Shown here one piece after another: positions 1 to 6,663 of a DNA stretch of 8,902 nucleotides. The first letter of the stretch is position 1. Each line of letters opens with the position of its first letter. Made by a program: the position numbers and the translations under genes. The stretch covers positions 1 to 8,902 of the forward strand of contig JAUIEM010000408.1 of the NCBI GenBank assembly GCA_030428695.1, written 5' to 3'. This DNA is from a bacterium (GTDB lineage: Bacteria; Planctomycetota; J058; JAJDCP01). Below the pieces are notes generated by a model. It was given only the letters and a program-made list of their open reading frames with translations, had not been told where the DNA came from and made no database searches.

Positions 1-78
1 GCGACCGCCTGGTGCGCGGGCGCCGCCCTGCTGCTGTGGCTGGGCAGCCTCGCCCTGCGCGCCCGGAGCGCCGGCTGA
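1..78 (+). CDS. C-terminal end of a membrane protein (partial, 5' end outside window)
   Basis: Frame 1 is open from the first base to a TGA at 76-78 and gives 25 residues. They include a hydrophobic run rich in Ala and Leu (AALLLWLGSLAL) followed by a short basic tail (RARSAG). This looks like a last transmembrane helix with a positively charged end, which by the positive-inside rule would lie in the cytoplasm. Too little is visible to name a family. The stop codon lies inside both the hairpin at 70-86 and the predicted -35 box of the next gene, so the two transcription units abut with no spare sequence. That the frame is coding is inferred from its hydrophobic character, the codon bias and the stop just before a promoter. 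Confidence 0.5.
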   Translation, partial: ATAWCAGAALLLWLGSLALRARSAG

Positions 79-86
79 CAGCCGGC
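70..86. other. Perfect 7-bp inverted repeat over the upstream stop codon and -35 box
   Basis: GCCGGCT (70-76) and AGCCGGC (80-86) are perfect reverse complements around a three-base centre, GAC. As RNA this makes a GC-rich hairpin at the end of the partial gene, but no T-run follows, so it is not a standard intrinsic terminator. As DNA it covers the predicted -35 hexamer at 75-80 and could be an operator. Both roles are inference. Confidence 0.5.
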
Positions 87-103
87 CCGCGAACGGCTAC
101 AAT
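75..103 (+). promoter_or_regulatory. Sigma-70-type promoter for the sigma-54 activator gene
   Basis: CTGACA at 75-80 matches the -35 consensus TTGACA at 5 of 6 bases. TACAAT at 98-103 matches TATAAT at 5 of 6. The spacer is exactly 17 bases. Transcription would start near 109-111, giving a leader of about 15 bases that holds the purine-rich ribosome site GGAAGGGAGG (111-120) just before the ATG at 125. The box agreement, spacing and compact leader together make this a strong prediction. Confidence 0.65.
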
Positions 104-124
104 GGCGAGCGGAAGGGAGGGAGC

Positions 125-1495
<1,371 letters not shown>

Positions 1496-1504
1496 GGAAG
1501 AGCC

Positions 1505-2599
1505 GTGCGCCACGCCCTGATCATGACCCTGATGCTGACCTCGGCGCTGGCCGGGGTGCTCAACGGCGTCCGCAGCTACCTGCTCAAGAAGCACGACGCC
1601 CAGGCCCGCATCGAGGCGCTGCGCCCCCCGGAGCCCGAGCGGCGCCCGAACGAGGTGATCATCCCGAGCTTCGACCCCGTCGAGGAACCGCTGCTGCCGC
1701 CGCCCCCGCCGGAGACCGGGGACGAGCCCGACCCGGTCTACGCCCGCTACCTCACCCTGCGCGACGCCCAGGAGCTCGTCTCCCGCGGCGCCCTCGACAG
1801 CGCCGCGGTGCTGCTGACCGCGCCCGAGCCGGTCCCCGAGTTCGCGCGCACCCTCGCGAAGATCGACCTGTTCCAGACGCTGACCGGCGACGTGCAACCC
1901 CATGAGTTCTGGGACGGCTCGGGCCTGACCCGGGTCGAGCTCGCCGACGGCCAGCGGCTCGACGTCCGGATCATCCGCGAGCTCGAGGACGGCTGGCTGG
2001 TGCGGCTCGGCAACGGCTCGCAGATGTTCGTCGAGCAGGCCTCCCTGGTCGCCCGCGCCGAGCTCCCGCCGGAGACCTACCGGGCCGAGCTGCGGGCGAG
2101 CTTCGAGGAGCGCTTCGAGGAGGCGGGCGGCAGCCTGAGCCTGTACCGCGTCGCCCGCTTCGCCGCCGCCCACCGCCTGCTCCCCGAGATGATCCGCGCC
2201 CTCGAGGCCGCCCTCGGCAAGGGCGAGGCGCTGGTGCTATTCGAGGTGCGCGGCGACGTCGCCCTGCGCGACCTGTGGTGCGAAGCCTACAACGTGCGGC
2301 TCGTCATCGAGACCATCGCGCCACCGAGCACCCCCGTGGTCGGCACCGCCCCCCCGCCCGACGCCTGGGACTCCACCGAGGCCCTGCGCCTGTACCAGCT
2401 CGGCCTCGCCCAGTACCGCGACGCCTTCAAGGGGGAGGTGCGCGGCGACCTCACCCAGGCCGAGGCCACCCTGCGCGCCGCCAAACGCATGGCGAACATG
2501 CGCCTCGACGAGTACGAGGACGATCCGGAAGCGAGCCAGCTCGCCTCGCAGATCAACGAGCTGCTGCTCGACATCCTGAAGATGAGCGAGATGCGCTAG
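1505..2599 (+). CDS. Membrane-anchored protein of unknown function with proline-rich linker and helical repeats
   Basis: This 364-residue protein is not a family I can name. The GTG start is preferred because AGGA (1495-1498), overlapping the preceding stop, lies six bases before it. An in-frame ATG at 1523 lacks a ribosome site and would cut into the N-terminal hydrophobic segment. Residues 4-22 form an uncleaved-looking signal anchor with no lipobox Cys. Residues 40-80 are acidic and proline-rich (PPPPPE at 65-70), a likely periplasmic spacer. Residues about 139-185 look like a small beta-barrel of LSm/SH3 type, with alternating hydrophobic strands and DG/NG turns (ADGQRLDV, EDGWLVRLGNG). 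Residues 190-240 and 289-360 are helical and TPR-like. It follows the activator by nine bases and ends just before the palindromic element, so it is probably co-transcribed with the regulator and may work with it. Its function is unknown. Topology and domain guesses are inference. Confidence 0.85.
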   Translation: MRHALIMTLMLTSALAGVLNGVRSYLLKKHDAQARIEALRPPEPERRPNEVIIPSFDPVEEPLLPPPPPETGDEPDPVYARYLTLRDAQELVSRGALDSAAVLLTAPEPVPEFARTLAKIDLFQTLTGDVQPHEFWDGSGLTRVELADGQRLDVRIIRELEDGWLVRLGNGSQMFVEQASLVARAELPPETYRAELRASFEERFEEAGGSLSLYRVARFAAAHRLLPEMIRALEAALGKGEALVLFEVRGDVALRDLWCEAYNVRLVIETIAPPSTPVVGTAPPPDAWDSTEALRLYQLGLAQYRDAFKGEVRGDLTQAEATLRAAKRMANMRLDEYEDDPEASQLASQINELLLDILKMSEMR

Positions 2600-2655
2600 C
2601 AGCTTCTCAGCGTAAGTTCTGTCCCGCGAGGGGAGGTCAGTTCTCGGACGACGAC

Positions 2656-2680
2656 GGGAGGGGGTAAACCCCTCCCCTAC
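2656..2680 (-). repeat. REP-like unit, left copy (GTAG plus hairpin on minus strand)
   Basis: GGGAGGGG (2656-2663) pairs perfectly with CCCCTCCC (2669-2676) across a five-base loop. On the minus strand the unit reads GTAG, then the hairpin with loop TTTAC. It faces the right copy across a 30-base centre (2681-2710). The fourth stem pair is A-T here and C-G in the other copy, so the stem is kept despite sequence change. Confidence 0.7.
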
Positions 2681-2710
2681 ATGTTTGTCCTACGACTGCT
2701 TGAAAGCCAT

Positions 2711-2735
2711 GTAGGGGCGGGGTTTACCCCCGCCC
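2711..2735 (+). repeat. REP-like unit, right copy (GTAG plus hairpin on plus strand)
   Basis: GTAG at 2711-2714 is followed directly by GGGCGGGG (2715-2722), loop TTTAC (2723-2727) and CCCCGCCC (2728-2735), a perfect 8-bp stem. It is identical to the left copy in the GTAG head and the loop. It differs only by the paired change at the fourth stem position. Confidence 0.7.
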
Positions 2736-2807
2736 GCCGAGCTTGGACAGAACTTACGCTGAGCTCAGTAGCAGGTCGCCGCAGGCGTGCTCTCCCCTTT
2801 CCATTGC

Positions 2808-2836
2808 TTGACATTTTCTCCCATTTCGCGTAACCT
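2808..2836 (+). promoter_or_regulatory. Sigma-70-type promoter upstream of the PP2C phosphatase gene
   Basis: A perfect -35 box TTGACA (2808-2813) is followed after exactly 17 bases by TAACCT (2831-2836), a weak -10 with 3 of 6 consensus bases including the key first TA and last T. The surroundings are clearly less GC-rich than the rest of the window, as expected of a promoter. Transcription would start near 2843 and give an untranslated leader of about 225 bases before the ATG at 3070. The leader begins with the stem-loop at 2849-2890. Confidence 0.5.
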
Positions 2837-2848
2837 TGTGAGAGAGTA

Positions 2849-2890
2849 GATCAATCCACCCCGCACGAAGTTGCGGTCGATGGATCGATC
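2849..2890 (+). promoter_or_regulatory. Long stem-loop at the start of the predicted phosphatase leader
   Basis: GATCAATCCA (2849-2858) pairs with TGGATCGATC (2881-2890) at 9 of 10 positions. Inside it CCGCA (2861-2865) pairs with TGCGG (2872-2876) around a six-base loop. The two stems are coaxial with only small internal bulges. Placed just after the predicted transcription start, it could stabilise the mRNA, act as a regulatory leader or serve as a dyad operator. I recognise no known riboswitch class. Confidence 0.4.
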
Positions 2891-3020
2891 TCGGCGCCCG
2901 ACACGCTTCCCTATCACGAAGCCGCTGTCCGCGCCCCGACCCTACAAGCCTTGACAAGCCCACGCGGTGTTCCCCACCGGACGCCGCGTGCTGCCGTGGA
3001 GGGAAGCACCCTTCGCCCCG

Positions 3021-3037
3021 TCTCCGGACGTCGGAGA
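3021..3037. promoter_or_regulatory. Perfect 17-base palindrome upstream of the phosphatase start, possible operator
   Basis: TCTCCG (3021-3026) and CGGAGA (3032-3037) flank the centre GACGT. The dyad is perfect and sits 32 bases before the ATG. Its length and symmetry suit a dimeric repressor or activator site, or a short mRNA hairpin near the ribosome site at 3058-3063. No regulator can be named from the sequence. Confidence 0.3.
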
Positions 3038-3069
3038 ACGTGGGTGAACGACCAGACAGGAGAGACATC

Positions 3070-3942
3070 ATGCGAGCACCGTACAAGATCGACAGCTACG
3101 CCCTGACTTCGATGGGCGACGAGCGCAGGAAGAACGAGGACCAGTATCTGATCGCGGACCTGAGCAAGAGCCTGCTCGTCCGCACGAGCAGCACCTGCGT
3201 CGACGACACCCCGAGCTGCCGCCGCGGCCACCTGTTCGCCGTCGCCGACGGCATCGGCGGGGCCCCGGCCGGCGAGGTGGCGAGCGCGGTCGCGATGCGC
3301 GGGCTCGTCCGCCACACCGTCGACGCGATGCCCTTCCTGTTCGGCTCGAGCCGGCCGATGCGCAGCGCGATGCTCGAGGAGATGAAGCAGGTGATGCAGC
3401 GCTGCCAGCAGGACGTGCAGGCGGACAGCGGCACCTGGCCGCAGTCGGGCACCACCCTGACCGTCGCCCAGGTCCACTGGCCGTACCTGTCCCTCGTCCA
3501 CGTCGGCGACAGCCGCGCCTACCTCTTCCGCCGCGGCAACCTGCGTCAGCTGACCCGCGACCACACCGTCGCCCACCAGCTGGTCCGCGACGGCGTGATG
3601 GAGCCCGAGAACGCCTACGGCTCGCGCTGGACCCACGTGCTCTCCGACGCCGTCGGCGGCGGGGAGAACGTCGGCCTGCGCCCGGACACCCTGCGCATGC
3701 CGCTGCAGTTCGAGGACACCCTGATCCTGTGCAGCGACGGCCTGAGCAGCCACCTGACCGAAGGCGTGCTCGGGGACGTGCTCGAGTCGACGCCGGACAG
3801 CGAGATGGTGTGCCGGCGGCTGATCTCCGGAGCCCGCACGGCCGGAAGCAGCGACAACATCACGGTGATCTGCGCCCGCTTCCTGCGGCGCATCCCGGCG
3901 CGGCGCAAGGCGGAAGCCGAAGCGCTCAACATCGGCGGCTGA
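3070..3942 (+). CDS. PP2C-family (PPM/Stp1-type) serine/threonine protein phosphatase
   Basis: This 290-residue cytoplasmic protein is a metal-dependent phosphatase that would remove phosphate from Ser/Thr residues, typically opposing Hanks-type kinases. The PPM motifs are all present: RKNEDQ near 20-25, VADGIGG (58-64) with metal-binding Asp60, SGTTLT (126-131), VGDSRAY (145-151), a LTRDHT-type loop (161-166), LCSDGLS (220-226) with Asp223, and SSDNITV (260-266) with Asp262. With all metal ligands present it should be active. The length suits a catalytic domain alone, with a short basic tail. The ATG is chosen because AGGAGA (3058-3063) lies six bases upstream; an in-frame GTG at 3040 has no such site. 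It has its own promoter region and converges on the next gene, with 37 bases between their stops. No kinase gene is in view. A stretch at about 33-52 containing Cys43 and Cys50 interrupts the usual spacing between motifs 1 and 2. Confidence 0.93.
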   Translation: MRAPYKIDSYALTSMGDERRKNEDQYLIADLSKSLLVRTSSTCVDDTPSCRRGHLFAVADGIGGAPAGEVASAVAMRGLVRHTVDAMPFLFGSSRPMRSAMLEEMKQVMQRCQQDVQADSGTWPQSGTTLTVAQVHWPYLSLVHVGDSRAYLFRRGNLRQLTRDHTVAHQLVRDGVMEPENAYGSRWTHVLSDAVGGGENVGLRPDTLRMPLQFEDTLILCSDGLSSHLTEGVLGDVLESTPDSEMVCRRLISGARTAGSSDNITVICARFLRRIPARRKAEAEALNIGG

Positions 3943-3979
3943 AGGGCGGACGCCTGCGCAGCGTAGGCCTCCCCGCGCC

Positions 3980-5596
3980 TCAGGGACAGCTGCGGGCAGG
4001 CCTGAAGCCGAGGCCCGGAGACGCCTCGGCCGGATCGTTGCCGCTGCGGACGGCCGCGCGACAATTCGTCGCATAGCCTCCCCAGCTGCCGCCACGCGCG
4101 ACCCGCCTCCGGCCATCGGAGGTCACCGGGTCGGTTCGCGCCCGCAGCCCATAGGCCGCGTAGCCGTCCCAGCACCACTCCCACACATTGCCGAGCATGT
4201 CGTGCAGACCCCAGGGGCTCGCGAGCTTCGTCGCGACGGGGTGGGGGCGCCCGTCGGCGATCTCGTGGTGCCAGGCGACCGCGTCCGCCTCGCCGTAGCG
4301 CGCGCCGACGGTGCCGGAGCGGCAGGCGTACTCCCACTCGGCCTCGGTCGGCAGACGGTAGCCCTCGCAGTCCAGACCGTGGAATTCGACGCTGGCGGAC
4401 ACGATCGATCCCCCCTCCCGGTGCACGTCGCTCAGGGTGTAGGCGGGCTCGAGCCCTTCCCGGGCGGAGAGCTCATTGCAGAAGGCCAGCGCGTCGTACC
4501 AGGTCACATGCACCGCCGGCAGCTCTTCGTCCTCCTCCGACGCCCGCCCCATCAATCGGCCGAAGAGCTGGGCGGGAACCTCGGTGCGGGCGATGTAGAA
4601 CGGTCTCTCCAGGCGCACCTCGTGGCGGCTCTCGTCGTGCTTCCGCCCTTCCTCACCGGGCGGCGAGCCCATCTTGAAGCGCCCGGGTGGAATCAGCGCG
4701 AGCTCGAGCCCCGCGGTGGTGATCGAGACCGGCAGCTCGCGCTCGCGCGCCGCGTCGCTCTGCGCCTCGGAAGCCTCACCCCACGGGTCGCCGACGAGCT
4801 CGACCCGGCTCTGGTTGCCGAAAGCGTCCTCCGCCTCGACGGTCCCGTCCCGCGGTCCGCGAGCGAGGCGCACTGTCGCCGGTCCAGCGTTCGGGATGTC
4901 GACGGCGCGGGAGCCGACGCGCAACTTCGCCAGCGGCTCCGACGCGAACACCGTCAGCTCGAAGTGGTGCTCGTACCAGGCATAGTGCAGTGCGATCTCC
5001 GGGGGCGTGCCGTCGAGGTCGTGGACGCCCGACAACACCTCGCCCGACTCGATGACCGTGTCCCCCTTGACGAAGGCGGTGCCCCCGACGACGGCGTCAC
5101 CCCGTACGACCGCGTTGCCTGCCACGCGGGCGTCGCCGAGCAGCAGGACGTTGCCGCTGACCTCGGCGTTGCCGTAGACCTGCGCCTGGTCGCCGATGCT
5201 GAGCTGCTCGTCGGGTCCGGTGTGGACGAAGGCCTGACCGAAGATGCGGGCGTCGTTCCGCACGACGACGTTGCCGATGACCCGCGCGCTGCCGTAGACA
5301 CGGGCGCTCCCGGTGATCTCCGCGTCCTCGACGAGCGCCTCGCCGTAGATACGGGCGTCGCCTTCGATACTCGCGCTGCCGAGCACGGTCGCCCCGGGCC
5401 CGATGAAGATGCCGGCATCCGCGGCGACGTGCGCCTGGTAGGAGACGAACCCGCCCTCGGTGGGACGAGTGTCGCGGTGGTTGATGAAGTAGTAGCCCCG
5501 TTCGCCCGCGACGGTCCCCGTGCGGACGCGTTCCTGCGCCGACGCGCCGAGCGCGAGGCTCAGACCGAGGCCGAGCAGCCAGGTCATGCGATGCAT
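3980..5596 (-). CDS. Secreted fusion: hexapeptide-repeat beta-helix plus SUMF1/FGE-like domain
   Basis: This 538-residue protein has a signal peptide (hydrophobic core LLGLGLSLALGASA, likely cut after Ala20 before QE). Residues about 66-190 are a run of degenerate six-residue repeats of type [DNS]-A-x-V-x-G, such as DARIYG, SARVYG, NAEVSG, DARVAG and NAVVRG, which predict a left-handed beta-helix. A beta-rich linker (about 200-270) follows, then a SUMF1-type domain (about 299-538) with PPGRFKMGSP, GYRLPTEAEWEYAC, GLHDMLGNVWEWCWDG, ARGGSW and LGFRPA. True formylglycine-generating enzymes carry two catalytic cysteines just after GGS. Here that stretch is GGSWGGYATNC, with neither in register. 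The domain is therefore probably a binding or structural module, not a sulfatase activator. The second ATG (5594-5596) is chosen because GGGGG at 5603-5607 is six bases away. An ATG at 5602 would abut that run. The protein probably acts in the periplasm or on the cell surface. Its ligand is unknown. Confidence 0.85.
   Translation of the reverse strand: MHRMTWLLGLGLSLALGASAQERVRTGTVAGERGYYFINHRDTRPTEGGFVSYQAHVAADAGIFIGPGATVLGSASIEGDARIYGEALVEDAEITGSARVYGSARVIGNVVVRNDARIFGQAFVHTGPDEQLSIGDQAQVYGNAEVSGNVLLLGDARVAGNAVVRGDAVVGGTAFVKGDTVIESGEVLSGVHDLDGTPPEIALHYAWYEHHFELTVFASEPLAKLRVGSRAVDIPNAGPATVRLARGPRDGTVEAEDAFGNQSRVELVGDPWGEASEAQSDAARERELPVSITTAGLELALIPPGRFKMGSPPGEEGRKHDESRHEVRLERPFYIARTEVPAQLFGRLMGRASEEDEELPAVHVTWYDALAFCNELSAREGLEPAYTLSDVHREGGSIVSASVEFHGLDCEGYRLPTEAEWEYACRSGTVGARYGEADAVAWHHEIADGRPHPVATKLASPWGLHDMLGNVWEWCWDGYAAYGLRARTDPVTSDGRRRVARGGSWGGYATNCRAAVRSGNDPAEASPGLGFRPARSCP
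5030..5400 (-). repeat. Hexapeptide-repeat region inside the SUMF1-like gene
   Basis: About 18-20 six-residue units are encoded in tandem, most with small aliphatic residues at the third or fourth place and Gly at the sixth. The beat is broken once by a longer loop with sequence HTGPDEQLS near residue 125-133. At DNA level the 18-base units have diverged, so this is an old protein repeat and not a recent tandem expansion. Confidence 0.75.
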
Positions 5597-5730
5597 CGTC
5601 ATCCCCCGTGATGTCTACCCCAGGATCGAGGCATCCGCTCAGCCTTGCAAGCGTTCAGCCTGCCATCGCGACGCAGGACCGCGATCGAAGCGACCCTCAC
5701 GCTGCCCCCCGTCCTCCCCGGCGGTTCCCG

Positions 5731-6159
5731 TCAGCCTGGCGTGTCCATCCCGAACACCCGCTGCGCGACCACCATCCCCAGCAACATCGTGCCGAGGAAC
5801 ACGAACACCTCGACGCGCAGCGTCCCGATCGCGCTGATGGCCGGCCCCGGGCAGATCCCCGACAGCCCCCAGCCGACTCCGAACAACACGGCGCCGAGCA
5901 CCGTACGTCGCTGCACCGAGCCGCGGCTGCGCGGCCCGGGCAGCGGTTGGCCGGAGAGCGCCCGCGGGCGCCGGTGGACCAGCAGGTTCAGGGTCGCGAA
6001 GACGCCGATCGCGCCGACCATCACGAACGCGAGGCTCGGGTCCCACCGGCCCCCGGCAACATCGAGGAAGTCGTGGACCTTGGCGGGGTTGCTCATGCCC
6101 GAGACGACCAGGCCGACGCCGAACAGGGCGCCGGGCAGCAGGAAGACCAGCGCGCGCAT
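5731..6159 (-). CDS. YeeE/YedE-family transporter, C-terminal-half subunit (PmpB/DUF6691-like)
   Basis: This small, very hydrophobic protein of 142 residues has about four transmembrane segments. It carries the family signature GVGWGLSGICPGPAI (95-109) with Cys103, plus VVSGMSNPAKVHDFLD (18-33), both typical of the C-terminal half of YeeE/YedE proteins. In full-length TsuA, conserved membrane cysteines relay thiosulfate through the pore, and Cys103 sits in the matching motif. The ATG (6157-6159) overlaps the previous gene's TGA by one base, and GGAGGT at 6165-6170 lies five bases upstream, so the two genes are translationally coupled. The pair should form a hetero-oligomeric channel for thiosulfate or another sulfur species. 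The substrate is inferred from family, not from sequence. No rhodanese or persulfide dioxygenase gene, often found beside such pairs, is in view. The next gene on the same strand starts 134 bases downstream. Confidence 0.88.
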   Translation of the reverse strand: MRALVFLLPGALFGVGLVVSGMSNPAKVHDFLDVAGGRWDPSLAFVMVGAIGVFATLNLLVHRRPRALSGQPLPGPRSRGSVQRRTVLGAVLFGVGWGLSGICPGPAISAIGTLRVEVFVFLGTMLLGMVVAQRVFGMDTPG

Positions 6160-6599
6160 CAGGCACCTCCGAGGACGTGGGAGCGCAGGTAGACCACCAG
6201 CCCCGCGACCGCCATGAAGGTCAGCGTCGCGGCGATGCCCGGGACCGAGCCGCGGGAGATCCCGCACACCCCGTGGCCGCTCGTACAGCCCCCGCCGAGA
6301 CGGGTGCCCAGACCGACGAGCAGGCCGGCGATCGCGAGCGGGACCAGCCCCCCGGCGGCGGAGAAGTCGAGCTGCGCGCCCGCCGGCCAGACCACGAAGG
6401 TCAGCGCGCCGCCGCCGGCCAGGCCGACGATGAACCACACCCGCCAGGCGGTGTCGCCGGCGACCGGGCGCAGGCTGCGGGCGATCACTCCGCTGATGCC
6501 GGCGATCTTGCCGTTGAGCCACAGCACCAGGCCGGTCGCGAGCCCGATCAGGGCACCGCCGACCAGCCCGGCGATCGGGGTGAAGGCCTCTTCGTTCAC
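6159..6599 (-). CDS. YeeE/YedE-family transporter, N-terminal-half subunit (PmpA-like)
   Basis: This 146-residue membrane protein has about four hydrophobic segments and the hallmark GLGTRLGGGCTSGHGVCGISRGS (residues 96-118), with Cys105 and Cys112. The front segment WLNGKIAGISGVI (27-39) is also typical of the family. Single-chain YeeE/YedE (TsuA-type) proteins are about 350 residues, so this gene and its downstream neighbour together equal one full protein. The GTG start at 6599 is supported by GGAGG (6607-6611) seven bases upstream. The gene lies 64 bases after the transglutaminase stop with no convincing promoter between, so it may be read from the upstream gene. Likely role is the cysteine-bearing half of an inner-membrane importer for thiosulfate or related sulfur compounds. 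That substrate is inferred from family. Confidence 0.9.
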   Translation of the reverse strand: MNEEAFTPIAGLVGGALIGLATGLVLWLNGKIAGISGVIARSLRPVAGDTAWRVWFIVGLAGGGALTFVVWPAGAQLDFSAAGGLVPLAIAGLLVGLGTRLGGGCTSGHGVCGISRGSVPGIAATLTFMAVAGLVVYLRSHVLGGA

Positions 6600-6663
6600 G
6601 TTCGTTCCTCCGGGCTCGAAGATGTTGAATGCACGCAGGCCCAGACGAAGACTCCGGACGCGT

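Larger units (their letters stand above)
2606..2763. mobile_element. 158-bp REP/BIME- or MITE-like palindromic element, non-autonomous
   Basis: The ends are perfect 19-bp inverted repeats: CTCAGCGTAAGTTCTGTCC at 2606-2624 and its reverse complement at 2745-2763. Nested inside is a second inverted repeat of 28 bases with two mismatches (2656-2683 against 2708-2735). Each arm of that repeat is itself a hairpin preceded, reading from the centre outwards, by GTAG. Paired inverted GTAG-hairpin units are the known architecture of REP/BIME repeats, which IS200-like REP-associated tyrosine transposases are thought to mobilise. Perfect terminal repeats are more MITE-like, so the class is unsettled. 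It contains no gene. It begins seven bases after the preceding stop codon. TAGCAG occurs on both sides (2597-2602 and 2769-2774) and may be a target duplication, although it does not abut the inverted repeats. As RNA the element would fold strongly and could also protect or end the upstream transcript. Confidence 0.75.

Noticed and set aside
2880..2954. Possible 24-codon leader peptide starting at the ATG at 2880
   Set aside because: There is no ribosome site, the ATG is inside the predicted stem, and the peptide has no run of a single amino acid suggesting attenuation.
2951..2979. Second TTGACA at 2951-2956 as a promoter
   Set aside because: The sequence 16-18 bases downstream is CCACCG-like, with no resemblance to a -10 box.
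3943..3979. Bidirectional terminator between the convergent phosphatase and SUMF1-like genes
   Set aside because: Only a short CTGCGCAG palindrome and a 4-bp GCCT/AGGC stem are visible, with no U-tract on either strand.
2914..4116. Minus-strand open frame of 400 codons opposite the phosphatase
   Set aside because: It is an antisense shadow, Ala/Arg/Val/Gln-rich and without motifs, while the plus strand carries every PP2C motif.
3980..5596. Annotation as a true formylglycine-generating enzyme (sulfatase activator)
   Set aside because: The catalytic cysteine pair is missing and no sulfatase gene is in the window.
4202..5611. Plus-strand open frame of 469 codons opposite the SUMF1-like gene
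   Set aside because: Its translation is a low-complexity mix rich in Asp, Val, Arg and Ala and shows no motif. The opposite strand encodes a complete protein with signal peptide and domain motifs. High GC content makes long antisense frames common here.
5665..5685. Inverted repeat ATCGCG/CGCGAT as a terminator of the transporter operon
   Set aside because: The stem is only 6 bp with a 9-base loop and no T-run on the transcribed side. It is too weak to call.
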